Notes: generated from the sequence alone by a model not told the origin. A stretch of DNA of 64,000 nucleotides from Stenotrophomonas oahuensis (GCF_031834595.1 NZ_CP115541.1:2722501-2786500); one strand, 5' to 3'. Positions 42,978 through 52,408 are shown, counted from the first letter of the stretch. Made by a program: numbers and translations.

Positions 42978-44785
42978 GGCGCGGTCTCCTCGGGAACGAT
43001 CACATCCACGCTCACGGGTTTGCCATGCGGCAGGGCCAGGCGCGGCCAGCGTTGATCGTGTATCTCCAGCTGGCCCGCGCGCAGGGCGGCATTGCCCTCG
43101 TCGGCCGAATGACCACGCCCATACTGGCCCAGGAAATTCACCGCTGCTTCGTTGCGCCACTGGCCGTTCTCGCGGACGTGCAGCACGCAGTGCGCGCCGA
43201 CATAGCCGGTGAGCTCGCACAGCAGCAGATCGTCGTTGCCGTCACCGTCCAGGTCGCGTACCAGCACCACGCATTCCTGGCCCACCCGCAGGCAGTCGGC
43301 CGAACGGAGCTTGCCCTCGACCACGGCGGTCCACCAGTCCGGGGACGGTGTCGGCAGCCCCTTGGCCACGCTCAGCTGGCGCTGCAATGTGGCCACATCA
43401 CGCAGCGTGTTATCGGCGGGTTTCCCGGGCTGATCGTCACTCCAGCGCGTTTCGCGTGCCAGCACCTTGTTGATGGCGTCGACCGCACGGGCATCGCGAG
43501 ACACCTGCGGGTCCTGCCGGAGTTCGCGGAGTGCCTCGACGCCGCGCCGTCCCATCTTGAAGCGCAGGGGTATCAGCTCCTTGCTGTCCAGCATGGCCGG
43601 GTCGGACTGGAGTCGCGCCACCTGGCTGGCCACGCTGATCCGGGTGCCATCCAGCACCGGCGAACTGGCCAGCAATGCGGTGGCCAGTACGGTCCAGCAC
43701 ATCCAGCGGTTGGCGGTTTCGATGCCCTCCAGCCAGCGGCCCCGGCGGCGCAGCACGGCCAGGGCGTAGCCCACCGCATAGCCGCTCACCAGCACCACCA
43801 CCACCACGCCCCAGAAGCGCTCCAGCGTCCAGCCGTACTGCGCGATCCGCAGGTACATCGCATACAACGCCAGGCCGGCATAGATGGGCAGCACCAGCAG
43901 GCTGGCATCGACCAGGTGCCGCAGCCAGCGCGGGTAGGTCGACTGGCCGACGTGATGCTGATAGACCGCATTGGTGAATACCACCAGCAGCAGCGACACC
44001 CAGATCAGCAGGCTGGCTGCCGAGGGCGTGGTCCAGAGCGAGGCCAGGCCGGTGAAGGGCAGGATGAGCAGGAACACGACCGCCATCAGCGACAGCAGCG
44101 GCAGCAGGCCACGACACAGCGCGAACAGCACCAGCCGGATCACCTGGATGGCGCGGTGCTGGGTGCGACCGATCAGCACGCCGAAGCCCATCAGGGTGCC
44201 GGTGACCACCGCGATACCCGCCGGATCAGTCAGGATCCGCTGGAACAGGTCGATGTTCACCACCAGAAACAGGCCTGCGCCCATGCCCAGCAGCATCCAG
44301 GTCAGCCCGGTGAAGAGTGCCGCCAGGGCCAGGGTGAGGGCGTTCTGCCAGGCGAGTTCAAACAGGGCCGGGTAAGGCGCGCGCCAGTGCCCGTGCTGCA
44401 GCCGGTACTGCCAGTAGGGCAGGATGATGAAGGTGGCGGCCGCCATGCAGATCGAGAAAGGCCCCAGCAGCCCACTGGGCTCCATCCCGGTCGCGTCGCC
44501 ACCGACATTCCAGCCGATCCAGCTGGCCAGCAGCAGCACCACAATCGAGCCCACCGCCACATGCAGCCACATGCGACGGTCGCGCAGGTTCACCAGGGTC
44601 AGCGCCATCGCGGTGGGTACGGTCAGCACCCACGCCATCCAGCGGCAGCGGTGGGCGATGTCGTTGAACGGGGCGCTTTCGTCCAGCGCAAACACCGCAT
44701 ACAGGGCCAGGCCCTGCAGCAGCGCGATCAGCACGATGGCGGCACGTGAAGCGAGGGGCAGGGCGGGGGGCGTGGCGTCGTTCAC
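42974..44785 (-). CDS. DUF4153 membrane protein, paralogue 2
   Basis: A 603-residue paralogue of the next gene, with the same layout of hydrophobic N-terminal helices (IVLIALLQGLALYAVFALD; TFIILPYWQYRLQHGHW) and a soluble C-terminal domain with VLVRDLDGDGNDDLLLC. The pair probably arose by tandem duplication. It is divergent from yqgE. Confidence 0.8.
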   Translation of the reverse strand: MNDATPPALPLASRAAIVLIALLQGLALYAVFALDESAPFNDIAHRCRWMAWVLTVPTAMALTLVNLRDRRMWLHVAVGSIVVLLLASWIGWNVGGDATGMEPSGLLGPFSICMAAATFIILPYWQYRLQHGHWRAPYPALFELAWQNALTLALAALFTGLTWMLLGMGAGLFLVVNIDLFQRILTDPAGIAVVTGTLMGFGVLIGRTQHRAIQVIRLVLFALCRGLLPLLSLMAVVFLLILPFTGLASLWTTPSAASLLIWVSLLLVVFTNAVYQHHVGQSTYPRWLRHLVDASLLVLPIYAGLALYAMYLRIAQYGWTLERFWGVVVVVLVSGYAVGYALAVLRRRGRWLEGIETANRWMCWTVLATALLASSPVLDGTRISVASQVARLQSDPAMLDSKELIPLRFKMGRRGVEALRELRQDPQVSRDARAVDAINKVLARETRWSDDQPGKPADNTLRDVATLQRQLSVAKGLPTPSPDWWTAVVEGKLRSADCLRVGQECVVLVRDLDGDGNDDLLLCELTGYVGAHCVLHVRENGQWRNEAAVNFLGQYGRGHSADEGNAALRAGQLEIHDQRWPRLALPHGKPVSVDVIVPEETAP

Positions 44786-44866
44786 GATCAGCGTCCATGC
44801 GGGTGTGGGAGCATCCTAGCCGACGACTCACGCCCCTGTCTGGAGCCCTGCGGTTAGAATGGAGCC

Positions 44867-45433
44867 ATGTCACAGCTGCCCACGTCCCTTGCCGATCACC
44901 TGCTGGTAGCGCTGCCGTCGCTGACCGACCCCACGTTTGCGCGTAGCGTGGCACTCATCTGCCAGCATGACGAAGCCGGGGCCATGGGTGTGCTGGTCAA
45001 CCAGCCCTCCGAGTACACCTTGGGCGAAGTGCTGGCACAGATGGAAATCAGCACCGACAACGCGGCATTGCGCGACCAGCCGGTGCTCAATGGCGGGCCC
45101 GTGCACCCGGAGCGTGGCTTCGTCATCCACGATGACCCGCGTGAGTGGGATGCATGCCTGGCTGTCGGCGAAGGCCTGTTCCTGACCACCTCGCGCGACA
45201 TTCTGGAAGCCATGGCCCGTGGCGAGGGCCCGCGCAACGCGCTGGTCACCCTGGGCTGCGCTGGCTGGAGCTCGGGTCAGCTGGAAAACGAGCTGGCTGA
45301 AAACAGCTGGCTGGCGGTGCCGGCCGATGCCGATCTGCTGTTCAGCACGCCGCTGGATGAACGCTGGCAGGGCGCGGCGGCGCGTCTGGGCGTGGACCTG
45401 TTCCACCACACCGGGTACAGCGGCCATGTCTGA
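44867..45433 (+). CDS. yqgE: YqgE/AlgH family protein (UPF0301)
   Basis: A 188-residue protein with the family start [53 protein letters not shown], and [19 protein letters not shown]. Function is uncertain; an orthologue (AlgH) influences alginate regulation in Pseudomonas. Its stop overlaps the start of ruvX, as in many proteobacteria. Confidence 0.93.
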   Translation: MSQLPTSLADHLLVALPSLTDPTFARSVALICQHDEAGAMGVLVNQPSEYTLGEVLAQMEISTDNAALRDQPVLNGGPVHPERGFVIHDDPREWDACLAVGEGLFLTTSRDILEAMARGEGPRNALVTLGCAGWSSGQLENELAENSWLAVPADADLLFSTPLDERWQGAAARLGVDLFHHTGYSGHV

Positions 45434-45893
45434 GCCGGCCAGCATCCGCCGTGACGGTACGGTGCTGGGCTTTGACGTCGGCTCGCGCCGCATCGGGGTT
45501 GCCATCGGCAGTTCGTTTGGTACCCACGCCCGCGCCATCGCGGTGGTCGACGTGCATGGCAATGGTCCGGACTGGGGCGCGGTGGAACGCCTGATCAAAG
45601 AATGGCGGCCCGATGGCCTGGTGGTGGGCGACCCGCTCACCCTGGATGGTCAGGACCAGCCCAACCGCAAGCGCGCGCAGGGCTTTGCCCGCCAGCTGCG
45701 TGAACGTTTCAAGCTGCCGGTGGTGCTGGTCGACGAGCGTTCCAGCTCGGTCGAAGCCGCGCGCCGATTTGCGGTGGAGCGTGCCGAGGGGCGCAAGCGT
45801 CGTCGTGACGCTGCGACCCTGGACGCGGTTGCCGCCGCCGTCATCATCGAGCGCTGGTTGTCCGCGCCGGATGACGCAACCCCTGTTTCCTGA
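45426..45893 (+). CDS. ruvX: Holliday-junction-resolvase-like RuvX (YqgF)
   Basis: A 155-residue RNase H-fold nuclease implicated in 16S rRNA 5'-end maturation. The ATG at 45426 overlaps yqgE by eight bases. [41 protein letters not shown] and [15 protein letters not shown] are conserved. The longer upstream frame is rejected. Confidence 0.94.
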   Translation: MSEPASIRRDGTVLGFDVGSRRIGVAIGSSFGTHARAIAVVDVHGNGPDWGAVERLIKEWRPDGLVVGDPLTLDGQDQPNRKRAQGFARQLRERFKLPVVLVDERSSSVEAARRFAVERAEGRKRRRDAATLDAVAAAVIIERWLSAPDDATPVS

Positions 45894-45909
45894 CCCCTCA
45901 GATCCTGCC

Positions 45910-46860
45910 ATGACCGCCACGCAACTCGATTCCGATGGACGCCTGCGCCACCTGCTGACCCTGGAAGGTCTGCCCCGCGAAACCCTGTTGCAGCTGTTGG
46001 ACCGTGCCGGCCAGATCCGCGATGCCGCGGTGGGGCGTGTCGGCAACAAGCGCCAGGTACTGGCCGGTTCGGCGGTGTGCACGCTGTTCTTCGAGCCCTC
46101 CACCCGCACCCGCAGCTCGTTCCAGTTGGCCGCGCAGCGGCTGGGCGCGGACGTGCTGAACTTCGACGCGTCCACCTCGTCCACGCGCAAGGGCGAAACT
46201 GCCTGCGACACCTTGAAGAATCTGGAAGCGATGGGCGTGCGCGGCTTCATCGTTCGTCACCCCGATGACGGTGCCGTGGCCGCGCTGTCGCAAGCGGCAG
46301 GCGAGGGCACCGCGCTGATCAATGCCGGTGACGGTCGCAGCTCGCACCCCACCCAGGGCCTGCTCGACATGCTGACCCTGCGTCAGGCCAAGGGCGCGGA
46401 TTTCTCGAAGATGAAGGTGTTGATTGTCGGCGACGTGAAGCACTCGCGCGTGGCCCGCACCGACCTGCATGCGCTGCGTACGCTCGGTGCCGGCGAGATC
46501 CGCGTGTGCGGCCCGCAGTCGCTGCTGCCGGACGACGAGACCTTGAAGGGCTGCATCGTCGGCCAGGACTTCGACGCCATGCTGGAAGGCGTGGATGCGC
46601 TGATGATGCTGCGCCTGCAGCGCGAGCGCATGGAAGAAGGCCTGGTGCCATCGATCGAGCAATACCACGCCGAATACGGCCTGACCGCCGATCGCTTGAA
46701 GCGCGCCGGCCAGGACGCCGCCGTGCTGCACCCCGGTCCGATCAACCGCGGCGTGGAAGTCACCGACGAAGTCGCCGACGGCCCGCAGTCGTGGGTATTG
46801 CGCCAGGTCGCCAACGGCGTCGCCGTGCGCATGGCGGTGCTGGAGACGCTGCTGGGTTGA
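45910..46860 (+). CDS. pyrB: Aspartate carbamoyltransferase catalytic chain
   Basis: Second step of de novo pyrimidine synthesis. The 316-residue protein has FFEPSTRTRSSFQLAAQRLG (carbamoyl phosphate site), the GDGRSSHPTQ motif and HPGPINRGVEV. The start MTATQLDSDGRLRHLL is at 45910, 16 bases after ruvX. There is no pyrI regulatory chain adjacent. A cluster of SMAG repeats follows. Confidence 0.96.
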   Translation: MTATQLDSDGRLRHLLTLEGLPRETLLQLLDRAGQIRDAAVGRVGNKRQVLAGSAVCTLFFEPSTRTRSSFQLAAQRLGADVLNFDASTSSTRKGETACDTLKNLEAMGVRGFIVRHPDDGAVAALSQAAGEGTALINAGDGRSSHPTQGLLDMLTLRQAKGADFSKMKVLIVGDVKHSRVARTDLHALRTLGAGEIRVCGPQSLLPDDETLKGCIVGQDFDAMLEGVDALMMLRLQRERMEEGLVPSIEQYHAEYGLTADRLKRAGQDAAVLHPGPINRGVEVTDEVADGPQSWVLRQVANGVAVRMAVLETLLG

Positions 46861-46868
46861 TGGGGGTG

Positions 46869-46979
46869 GTATCGACCAACGGTCGATACCTACCGTGGGG
46901 AACCGGTAGGCCACGACCGTTGGTCGTGGCGGGACGGGTGGCGATGTGTGTGATGTATCGACCAACGGTCGATACCTAC
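46869..46979. repeat. Cluster of three SMAG palindromes 3' of the RAYT gene
   Basis: Minus unit TATCGACCAACGGTCGATA (46869-46893), plus unit with CCACGACCGTTGGTCGTGG (46906-46930), minus unit as the first (46955-46979). Adjacent units alternate in orientation. The last unit supplies the stop codon (TAG, 46978-46976) of the transposase gene: the TAG is part of its GTAG head. Confidence 0.9.
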
Positions 46980-47440
46980 CTCGGATCGTCTTCCAAGGGC
47001 CATCGACACCACGCATACGGGTATTGCCCGATTCGATCAGCAAGTCCGCCCGGGACCGGGTTCTCCATGACGTAGAACGCGTGCCGACGTAGAGCGGTCT
47101 CCGACCTCAGGCAGTGATCGTAATACCCGGTCTGCCAGACGCGGCCATTCCGCAGGTGCAAGCGGTTCAACATCAGCGCACTTCGGGATTTGAACCGTTG
47201 CGCCACGTACGACAGTGGCCGATTACCCAGTTGGAACAACCAATGCACGTGATCCGGCATCACCACCCAGGCCAGTGAATGGCTGAGTCCTTGAGCATCC
47301 AACAGTGGAAACAGCGCGGTAACGACGCGTGCATTGGCGGGGTCGTCAAACCAGGCGCGGCGATGTTCGCACACCATGGTCAATTCGTATGCATGGTTGG
47401 GCATCGACACGCGGCCGATGCGTAGGCGAGGGCTGTTCAT
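46976..47440 (-). CDS. REP-associated tyrosine transposase (RAYT)
   Basis: A 154-residue Y1-transposase-like protein of the TnpA-REP/IS200 group: the HUH-type motif MPDHVHWLFQL (His64 and His66), the catalytic Tyr region VWQTGYYDHCLRSE (Tyr106/107) and the C-terminal AFYVMENPVPGGL block. RAYT proteins cut GTAG-headed REP palindromes as single strands and are thought to spread them in the genome; they are not themselves classic insertion sequences. It is flanked on both sides by matching SMAG units, which are the expected substrates. Confidence 0.92.
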   Translation of the reverse strand: MNSPRLRIGRVSMPNHAYELTMVCEHRRAWFDDPANARVVTALFPLLDAQGLSHSLAWVVMPDHVHWLFQLGNRPLSYVAQRFKSRSALMLNRLHLRNGRVWQTGYYDHCLRSETALRRHAFYVMENPVPGGLADRIGQYPYAWCRWPLEDDPR

Positions 47441-47511
47441 CCCTCTATGGTGAAGAACGGACTATGTCGAGTATGTCGGCGAGCGCCTTGTCCTGGCGTC
47501 GGATGATGCCG

Positions 47512-47707
47512 GTATCGACCAACGGTCGATACCTACCGGTAGGCCACGACCGTTGGTCGTGGCGGGAGGCCCGTCGATGCGTGTGGGGGGTATCGACCAA
47601 CGGTCGATACCTACCGGTAGGCCACGACCGTTGGTCGTGGCGGGAGGGCCGTCGATGCGTGTGGGGAGTATCGACCAACGGTCGATACCTACCGGTAAGA
47701 CACGACC
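47512..47707. repeat. 78-bp tandem array of inverted SMAG pairs 5' of the RAYT gene
   Basis: Three repeats of a unit made of a minus palindrome TATCGACCAACGGTCGATA, a 2-base gap, a plus palindrome with CCACGACCGTTGGTCGTGG and a 26-base spacer (GGCGGGAGG... GTGTGG). Unit starts are 47512, 47590 and 47668, exactly 78 bases apart; the third is cut short after ACACGACC. The same palindrome types occur on the other side of the RAYT gene. Confidence 0.9.
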
Positions 47708-47721
47708 TTTCTGAAGCCGAA

Positions 47722-48522
47722 TTACTGCCGTTGCGCCAACATCCATGCCCACATCTGTGCATCGGCATACGTGGCGTCCCACGCATTGTGGTTGCCCTGC
47801 GGATACTCCGTGTATCGCACATCCTTCGCGCCCGCTGCATCAAACGCGGCCTTCAAGCGGCGATCATCATCCGGCTTCACCACATCATCCAGCGCGCCGT
47901 GGAACATCCAGATCGGCGTGTCCTTCAACCGCTGCGCCATCACCGCATACGGGTCGGCCTCGCGTGCGACGGCTTCGACGAACAGGGTCGGGCGCACCGC
48001 GCGTGGCACCAGTACCGCGCCGCATACCGGCACAATCGCGGCAAAGCGCTGCGGATCATCCAGTGCGATGTTCCAGCTGCCATAGCCGCCCATCGACATG
48101 CCGGTCAGGTACTGACGCGCCGGGTCGGCACCGAATTCGGTGATCACCGCATCCAGGGCGGCAATCGCCGCACGGTTGTTGTCGCCCGACCACTCTTCGT
48201 CATCCGGCACCTGCGGCAGCACCACCAGCGCAGGGAAGGTATCCGCGTGGCGGCGAAGGTAAGGTCCGATGCCGGCCTCGGTCTGGGCATGGTTGTTGCT
48301 GCCGCGCTCGCCCGAGCCGTGCAGGAACAGCACTACTGGAAGCCTCCCGGCCTGCGCGTGGGCCCCGCGCGGGATGAACACCTGATAGTGCACGCTGCGC
48401 CCATCCAGCGTCACGCTGCGGGCTTCAAAACGACCCGTTGGATCCTCACGTGTTGGTGCGCAGCCCGCCAGCATCAGCAGCGCCACTGCGCACAGCAGCC
48501 AGACCATCGAACGTCGTGCCAT
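47722..48522 (-). CDS. Lipoprotein alpha/beta hydrolase (depolymerase-like)
   Basis: The 266-residue protein begins with a lipoprotein signal (LLCAVALLMLAGC) and continues as an alpha/beta hydrolase: VVLFLHGSGERG, TGMSMGGYGSW (nucleophile Ser), APIWMFHGALDDVV-like segment with Asp, and a late His in GNHNAWD. It resembles the poly(3-hydroxybutyrate) depolymerase/phospholipase group. The true substrate is unknown. Confidence 0.85.
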   Translation of the reverse strand: MARRSMVWLLCAVALLMLAGCAPTREDPTGRFEARSVTLDGRSVHYQVFIPRGAHAQAGRLPVVLFLHGSGERGSNNHAQTEAGIGPYLRRHADTFPALVVLPQVPDDEEWSGDNNRAAIAALDAVITEFGADPARQYLTGMSMGGYGSWNIALDDPQRFAAIVPVCGAVLVPRAVRPTLFVEAVAREADPYAVMAQRLKDTPIWMFHGALDDVVKPDDDRRLKAAFDAAGAKDVRYTEYPQGNHNAWDATYADAQMWAWMLAQRQ

Positions 48523-48589
48523 GCCGCATCCTCGACTGAAATCGTTTTCAGTCTAGTCCGCCGGGCAGGGCAGAGCATCTTGCAGCGCA

Positions 48590-48856
48590 TCAGTCCGGGC
48601 GTGGCGCAGCGGCCAGAATCTCGAGCTGCTCGATGGCCTCAGGGTGTCCTTCAGCCGCGGCGGCCTGCAGTTGGGCCAGCGTGGGGTGGACCACCAGCAG
48701 GATCGGGTTCTCGCACTCGGGGCAGTCGAACTCGGTTTCGTCCTCGTGCAGTTCCATCACCATGTCCCGCGCCGTTCCCCGCCATTCGCAGGCCGCGCAG
48801 GTATGCGCCTGCTCGCGCCAGCCAAGGGTGTAGTAGTTGTCCAGAGTGACGGCCAT
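48590..48856 (-). CDS. Small zinc-ribbon protein
   Basis: An 88-residue protein with two CxxC knuckles (TCAACEW and DCPECEN), likely binding zinc, and an acidic helical C-terminus (AAAAEGHPEAIEQLEILAA). The function is unknown. It starts 14 bases after mgtE on the same strand, so it probably shares the mgtE transcript. Confidence 0.75.
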   Translation of the reverse strand: MAVTLDNYYTLGWREQAHTCAACEWRGTARDMVMELHEDETEFDCPECENPILLVVHPTLAQLQAAAAEGHPEAIEQLEILAAAPRPD

Positions 48857-48869
48857 GCGCGTTCCGAAG

Positions 48870-50231
48870 TCAGTGCAGCAGAATGAGGGTGGCCAGGCCG
48901 AGGAAGCTGAAGAAGCCCATCACGTCGGTCACCGCGGTGACCACCACGGTGCCGGCCACGGCCGGATCGACATTCATGCGCTTGAGCAGCAGCGGCAGCA
49001 GCACGCCAGCCAGCGCCGCCGCACAGAAATTGATGATCAGCGCGAGCGTGATCACGACCGACAGCAGAATGCTCTGGAACCAGACGAAGGCGATCAGCCC
49101 GACCACGGTGCCTATCAAGGTGCCGTTGATCAACGCCACCCGCATTTCCTTCCACAGCAGGATGCGTGCATTGCTCTGGCCGACCTGGCCCAGCGCGATG
49201 CCACGCACCATCAGGGTCAGCACCTGCACCGCGGCATTGCCGCCGACGCCCGCCACAATCGGCATCAGCACGGCCAGCGCCACCACCTTCTGCAGGGTGA
49301 GTTCGAACTGGCCGATCACGCTGGCGGCGAGGAACGCGGTGCACAGGTTGATGCCCAGCCAGACCACGCGGCCGCGCACGGCACGCTTGATTGGCGAGAA
49401 CAGGTCCTCTTCTTCGTCCAGACCGGCCGCGCCCAGTGCCTGGTGCTCGGCCTGCGCACGGATGATGTCCACCACGTCATCGATGGTGATGCGGCCGAGC
49501 AGGATGTTGTTGTCGTCCACCACCGGGGCGGACACCCAGTCATGGTCGGAGAACTGGCGGGCCACTTCCTCGGCACTTTCGCCCACGTCGATGGCCGGTT
49601 GCTCGTCATCGATCAGCCGGTTGATCGGGGTGTTGTCCTCGTGGGTGACCAGCGCGGCCAGCGACAGGCGGCCCAGGTACTGATGGCGGCGGCTGACCAC
49701 GAACAGATGGTCGGTGTGGTCGGGCAGTTCACCACGCAGGCGCAGGTAGCGCAGCACCACGTCCACATTGACGTCGGCGCGCACGGTCACCACGTCCGGG
49801 TTCATCAAACGGCCGGCGGTATCCTCGGGGTAGGACAACACCTGTTCCAGGCGCTCGCGGTTCTCCCGGTCCATCGACTTCAGGACTTCGTCGATGACGG
49901 TGTCCGGCAAGTCCTCGACCAGGTCGGCCAGGTCGTCGATGTCCAGGTCTTCGACCGCGGCGATGATTTCGTCCGGGTCCATGTCGGCCAGCAGGCTTTC
50001 GCGCACTTCCTCGCCGACGTGGACCAGCACTTCGCCGTCGTCTTCCGGGTCAACCAGCCCCCACACCACTTCGCGCTTGCCGGGAGGCAGCGATTCCAGC
50101 AGGTTGCCGATCTCGGCCGGTGCCAGGGTATTGACCAGCCGGCGCACGGGCCCAAGCCGCCCGCTGTCCAATGCATCGGACAACAGCCGCAGCTGGCGTG
50201 CCGTCTTGTCGTGGCGTACGGCTTCGGCCAT
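48870..50231 (-). CDS. mgtE: Magnesium transporter MgtE
   Basis: A 453-residue transporter with an N-terminal MgtE_N helical domain (LVNTLAPAEIGNLLESLPPG), two CBS domains (about 150-270) and a C-terminal membrane domain of five helices with LMPIVAGVGGNAAVQVLTLM, the conserved pore motif. No M-box riboswitch is visible upstream. It follows ptsI after 153 bases. Confidence 0.94.
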   Translation of the reverse strand: MAEAVRHDKTARQLRLLSDALDSGRLGPVRRLVNTLAPAEIGNLLESLPPGKREVVWGLVDPEDDGEVLVHVGEEVRESLLADMDPDEIIAAVEDLDIDDLADLVEDLPDTVIDEVLKSMDRENRERLEQVLSYPEDTAGRLMNPDVVTVRADVNVDVVLRYLRLRGELPDHTDHLFVVSRRHQYLGRLSLAALVTHEDNTPINRLIDDEQPAIDVGESAEEVARQFSDHDWVSAPVVDDNNILLGRITIDDVVDIIRAQAEHQALGAAGLDEEEDLFSPIKRAVRGRVVWLGINLCTAFLAASVIGQFELTLQKVVALAVLMPIVAGVGGNAAVQVLTLMVRGIALGQVGQSNARILLWKEMRVALINGTLIGTVVGLIAFVWFQSILLSVVITLALIINFCAAALAGVLLPLLLKRMNVDPAVAGTVVVTAVTDVMGFFSFLGLATLILLH

Positions 50232-50353
50232 GCGCAGCTCCCGCGGAAAAAGAAAAGGCCGCTATCCCGTACAGGATGCGGCAACAGGGGTGGTCACCGC
50301 GTCATTATCGCTTGGATTTGTGTCAGGGCGCGACGGGATGTGGCCGGTTCGCG

Positions 50354-50378
50354 GTATCGACCAACGGTCGATACCTAC
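50354..50378 (-). repeat. SMAG palindrome, TATCGACC type
   Basis: A single minus-oriented TATCGACCAACGGTCGATA unit seven bases beyond the ptsI stop, in the ptsI-mgtE gap. It is identical in core to the units around the RAYT gene. Confidence 0.9.
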
Positions 50379-50384
50379 CGGAAT

Positions 50385-52136
50385 CTACGCGTGACCGGCA
50401 CTTTCAATCCAACGCTCGATGCCGCGCCTGTCCCGCGCGGCCAGCAGCTTCGGCGCGGCCGCCTGCAGCTGCGCCCAGTCGCTGTCGCGGATCACCCGGC
50501 GCACTTCCAGCAACGTGCCAGGGTGCAGGCTGAATTCCTTCAAACCCAGCGCCAGCAGCAGGCGGGTCATGCGCGGATCGCCTGCGATTTCACCGCACAC
50601 CGCCACCGGCGTGTCATGTTCGTGCCCGACGCGCAGAATCTGCGCGATCAGGCGCAGCACGGCCGGGTGCAGCGGGGAATACAGCTCGCCCACGGCTTCG
50701 TTGTTGCGGTCGGCGGCCAGCAGGTACTGCACCAGGTCGTTGGTGCCGACCGACAGGAAATCGACCAGGTCGATGAAACTCTCCAGCGCGATCGCCGCCG
50801 CCGGCACTTCGATCATCGCGCCGAACGGAATGTGCTCGGCCACTTCATGACCTTCCGCGCGCAGCAACTGCGCTTGTTTCTGCAGCCGGCGACGCACCGC
50901 CAGCACTTCCTCGCGGGTGCTGACCATCGGCAGCAGGATGCGCAGCTTTCCGTAGGCCGACGCACGCAGGATCGCGCGCAACTGGGTATCGGCGACCTTG
51001 GGCCGGGCCAGTGACAGGCGCACGCCACGCAGGCCAAGTGCCGGGTTGTCCTCGTTGCTCAGGGTCAGGCCAGTGCGGTCGGCCTTGTCCGCGCCCAGGT
51101 CCAGGGTGCGGATGGTGACCGGGCGGCCGTTCATGCCCAGCGCCGCGTCACGGTAGGTTTCGAACTGTTCCTGTTCGTCGGGCAGCTCGTCGCGCTGCAG
51201 GAACAGGAATTCGGTGCGGTACAGGCCCAGGCCGTGCGCGCCCAGGGCATGTGCCTCGGTCACGTCTTCCAGCGATTCGGCATTGGCCAGCAGGGCGATG
51301 TCGACCTTGTCCAGGGTGCGGCTTGGCTTCGCCCGCAGCCGGCCCAGTTCGCGCTGTTCGCGCGCCTGTTCGCGCAGGCGGGCGCGGTAGTCGCGCAGGT
51401 CGCCGGCCAACGGGTTGACGGTGATCGTGCCGATGCTGCCATCAATGATCAGCACGTCGCCGTCGTTGATCTTCTGCAGCGCGCCGGGCGCATTGACGAT
51501 CAGCGGCAGGTGCAGGCTGCGGGCCAGAATGGCGCTGTGCGAGAGCGCGCTGCCACCGACGCTGACAATGCCGACCACGCCGTGCGCCTGCAGCTGGGCC
51601 AGCTCGGAGGGCGCGATGTTGTCGCAGACCAGGATCTCCCCGGCCAAGCCCTTCACGTCCGGCGGGCGCTGATGCAGGAAGGCGTGGATGCGGCCGATCA
51701 CATGGTCGAGGTCGTCCATGCGGCTCTTCAGGTAGGCGTCGTCCATGCCATCGAAGACCTTGGCCAGGCGGTCGCGCTGCACGCGCAGGGCGTAGCCGGC
51801 GCTGTAGGGGCCGCTGCGGATCAGTTCATCCAGCCCGTACAGCAGCTCGGGGTCGTCCAGCAGCAGGGCGTGCAGATCCAGGATCTCGCCCATTTCCTTG
51901 TCCAGCGCCCCCTTCAGGCGCTGGCGCAGCTCGTGCATTTCCACCCGCGCCGCGTCCACCGCGTCATGCAGGCGGACCAGCTCGGCGTCGACCCGGGCCG
52001 CGGGAATGCGCTGTTCGGCGACCTCGAGCACGTGCGGCAGGCGCACGCGGGCACGGCCCAGGGCATGGCCGCGGGCCGCGCCATGGCCGGACAGCAGCAG
52101 CGCGCCGGAAGCGGTCCGCGACGGCTGCCCGGGCAT
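50385..52136 (-). CDS. ptsI: PTS enzyme I (PtsI)
   Basis: Transfers phosphate from PEP to HPr. The 583-residue protein has the phospho-His domain VSVGGSALSHSAILARS (His in SHSAI), the linker LLIIDGSIG-like region, and the PEP-binding barrel with GLYRTEFLFLQRDELPD and FLSVGTNDLVQYLLAADR. It belongs to the ptsH-ptsI unit with manX-like and hprK genes nearby; no sugar permease (EIIC) is seen here. Confidence 0.95.
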   Translation of the reverse strand: MPGQPSRTASGALLLSGHGAARGHALGRARVRLPHVLEVAEQRIPAARVDAELVRLHDAVDAARVEMHELRQRLKGALDKEMGEILDLHALLLDDPELLYGLDELIRSGPYSAGYALRVQRDRLAKVFDGMDDAYLKSRMDDLDHVIGRIHAFLHQRPPDVKGLAGEILVCDNIAPSELAQLQAHGVVGIVSVGGSALSHSAILARSLHLPLIVNAPGALQKINDGDVLIIDGSIGTITVNPLAGDLRDYRARLREQAREQRELGRLRAKPSRTLDKVDIALLANAESLEDVTEAHALGAHGLGLYRTEFLFLQRDELPDEQEQFETYRDAALGMNGRPVTIRTLDLGADKADRTGLTLSNEDNPALGLRGVRLSLARPKVADTQLRAILRASAYGKLRILLPMVSTREEVLAVRRRLQKQAQLLRAEGHEVAEHIPFGAMIEVPAAAIALESFIDLVDFLSVGTNDLVQYLLAADRNNEAVGELYSPLHPAVLRLIAQILRVGHEHDTPVAVCGEIAGDPRMTRLLLALGLKEFSLHPGTLLEVRRVIRDSDWAQLQAAAPKLLAARDRRGIERWIESAGHA

Positions 52137-52138
52137 GC

Positions 52139-52408
52139 TCAGTTGTCCTCGTCGAAGCGCCGCTCGAACAGGGACACCACGGCGTCCATCGCGGCGGCTT
52201 CGTCTTCGCCGTCGATGCGCACGGTGACCGGGGTGCCCTGGCCGGCGGCCAGCAGCATCACGCCCATGATGCTCTTGGCATTGATCTCGCGGCCGCGCGC
52301 AATCATGGTCACATTGCAGCGGAACGGAGCCAGCTCCTGCACCAGCTTGGCAGTAGCGCGGGCATGCAGTCCCAGGCGGTTGGATACGGTGAGTTCACGT
52401 TCAAGCAT
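52139..52408 (-). CDS. ptsH: Phosphocarrier HPr
   Basis: An 89-residue HPr starting at the ATG at 52408 (MLERELTVSNRLGLHARA). The phosphorylated His lies in LGLHARA and the regulatory Ser, target of HprK, in INAKSIMGVM. The longer frame from 52426 overlaps the EIIA gene and is less likely. Two bases separate it from ptsI. Confidence 0.95.
   Translation of the reverse strand: MLERELTVSNRLGLHARATAKLVQELAPFRCNVTMIARGREINAKSIMGVMLLAAGQGTPVTVRIDGEDEAAAMDAVVSLFERRFDEDN

Noticed and set aside
47512-47707. Regularly spaced repeats that could suggest a CRISPR array
   Set aside because: The repeat unit is itself two palindromes of REP type, the 26-base spacers are near-identical, and no cas genes are present. 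It is a REPIN array.
48836-50231. Mg2+ riboswitch in front of mgtE
   Set aside because: The 5' flank (50232-50384) contains a SMAG palindrome and ptsI end, but none of the stems of an M-box or ykoK leader could be recognised.
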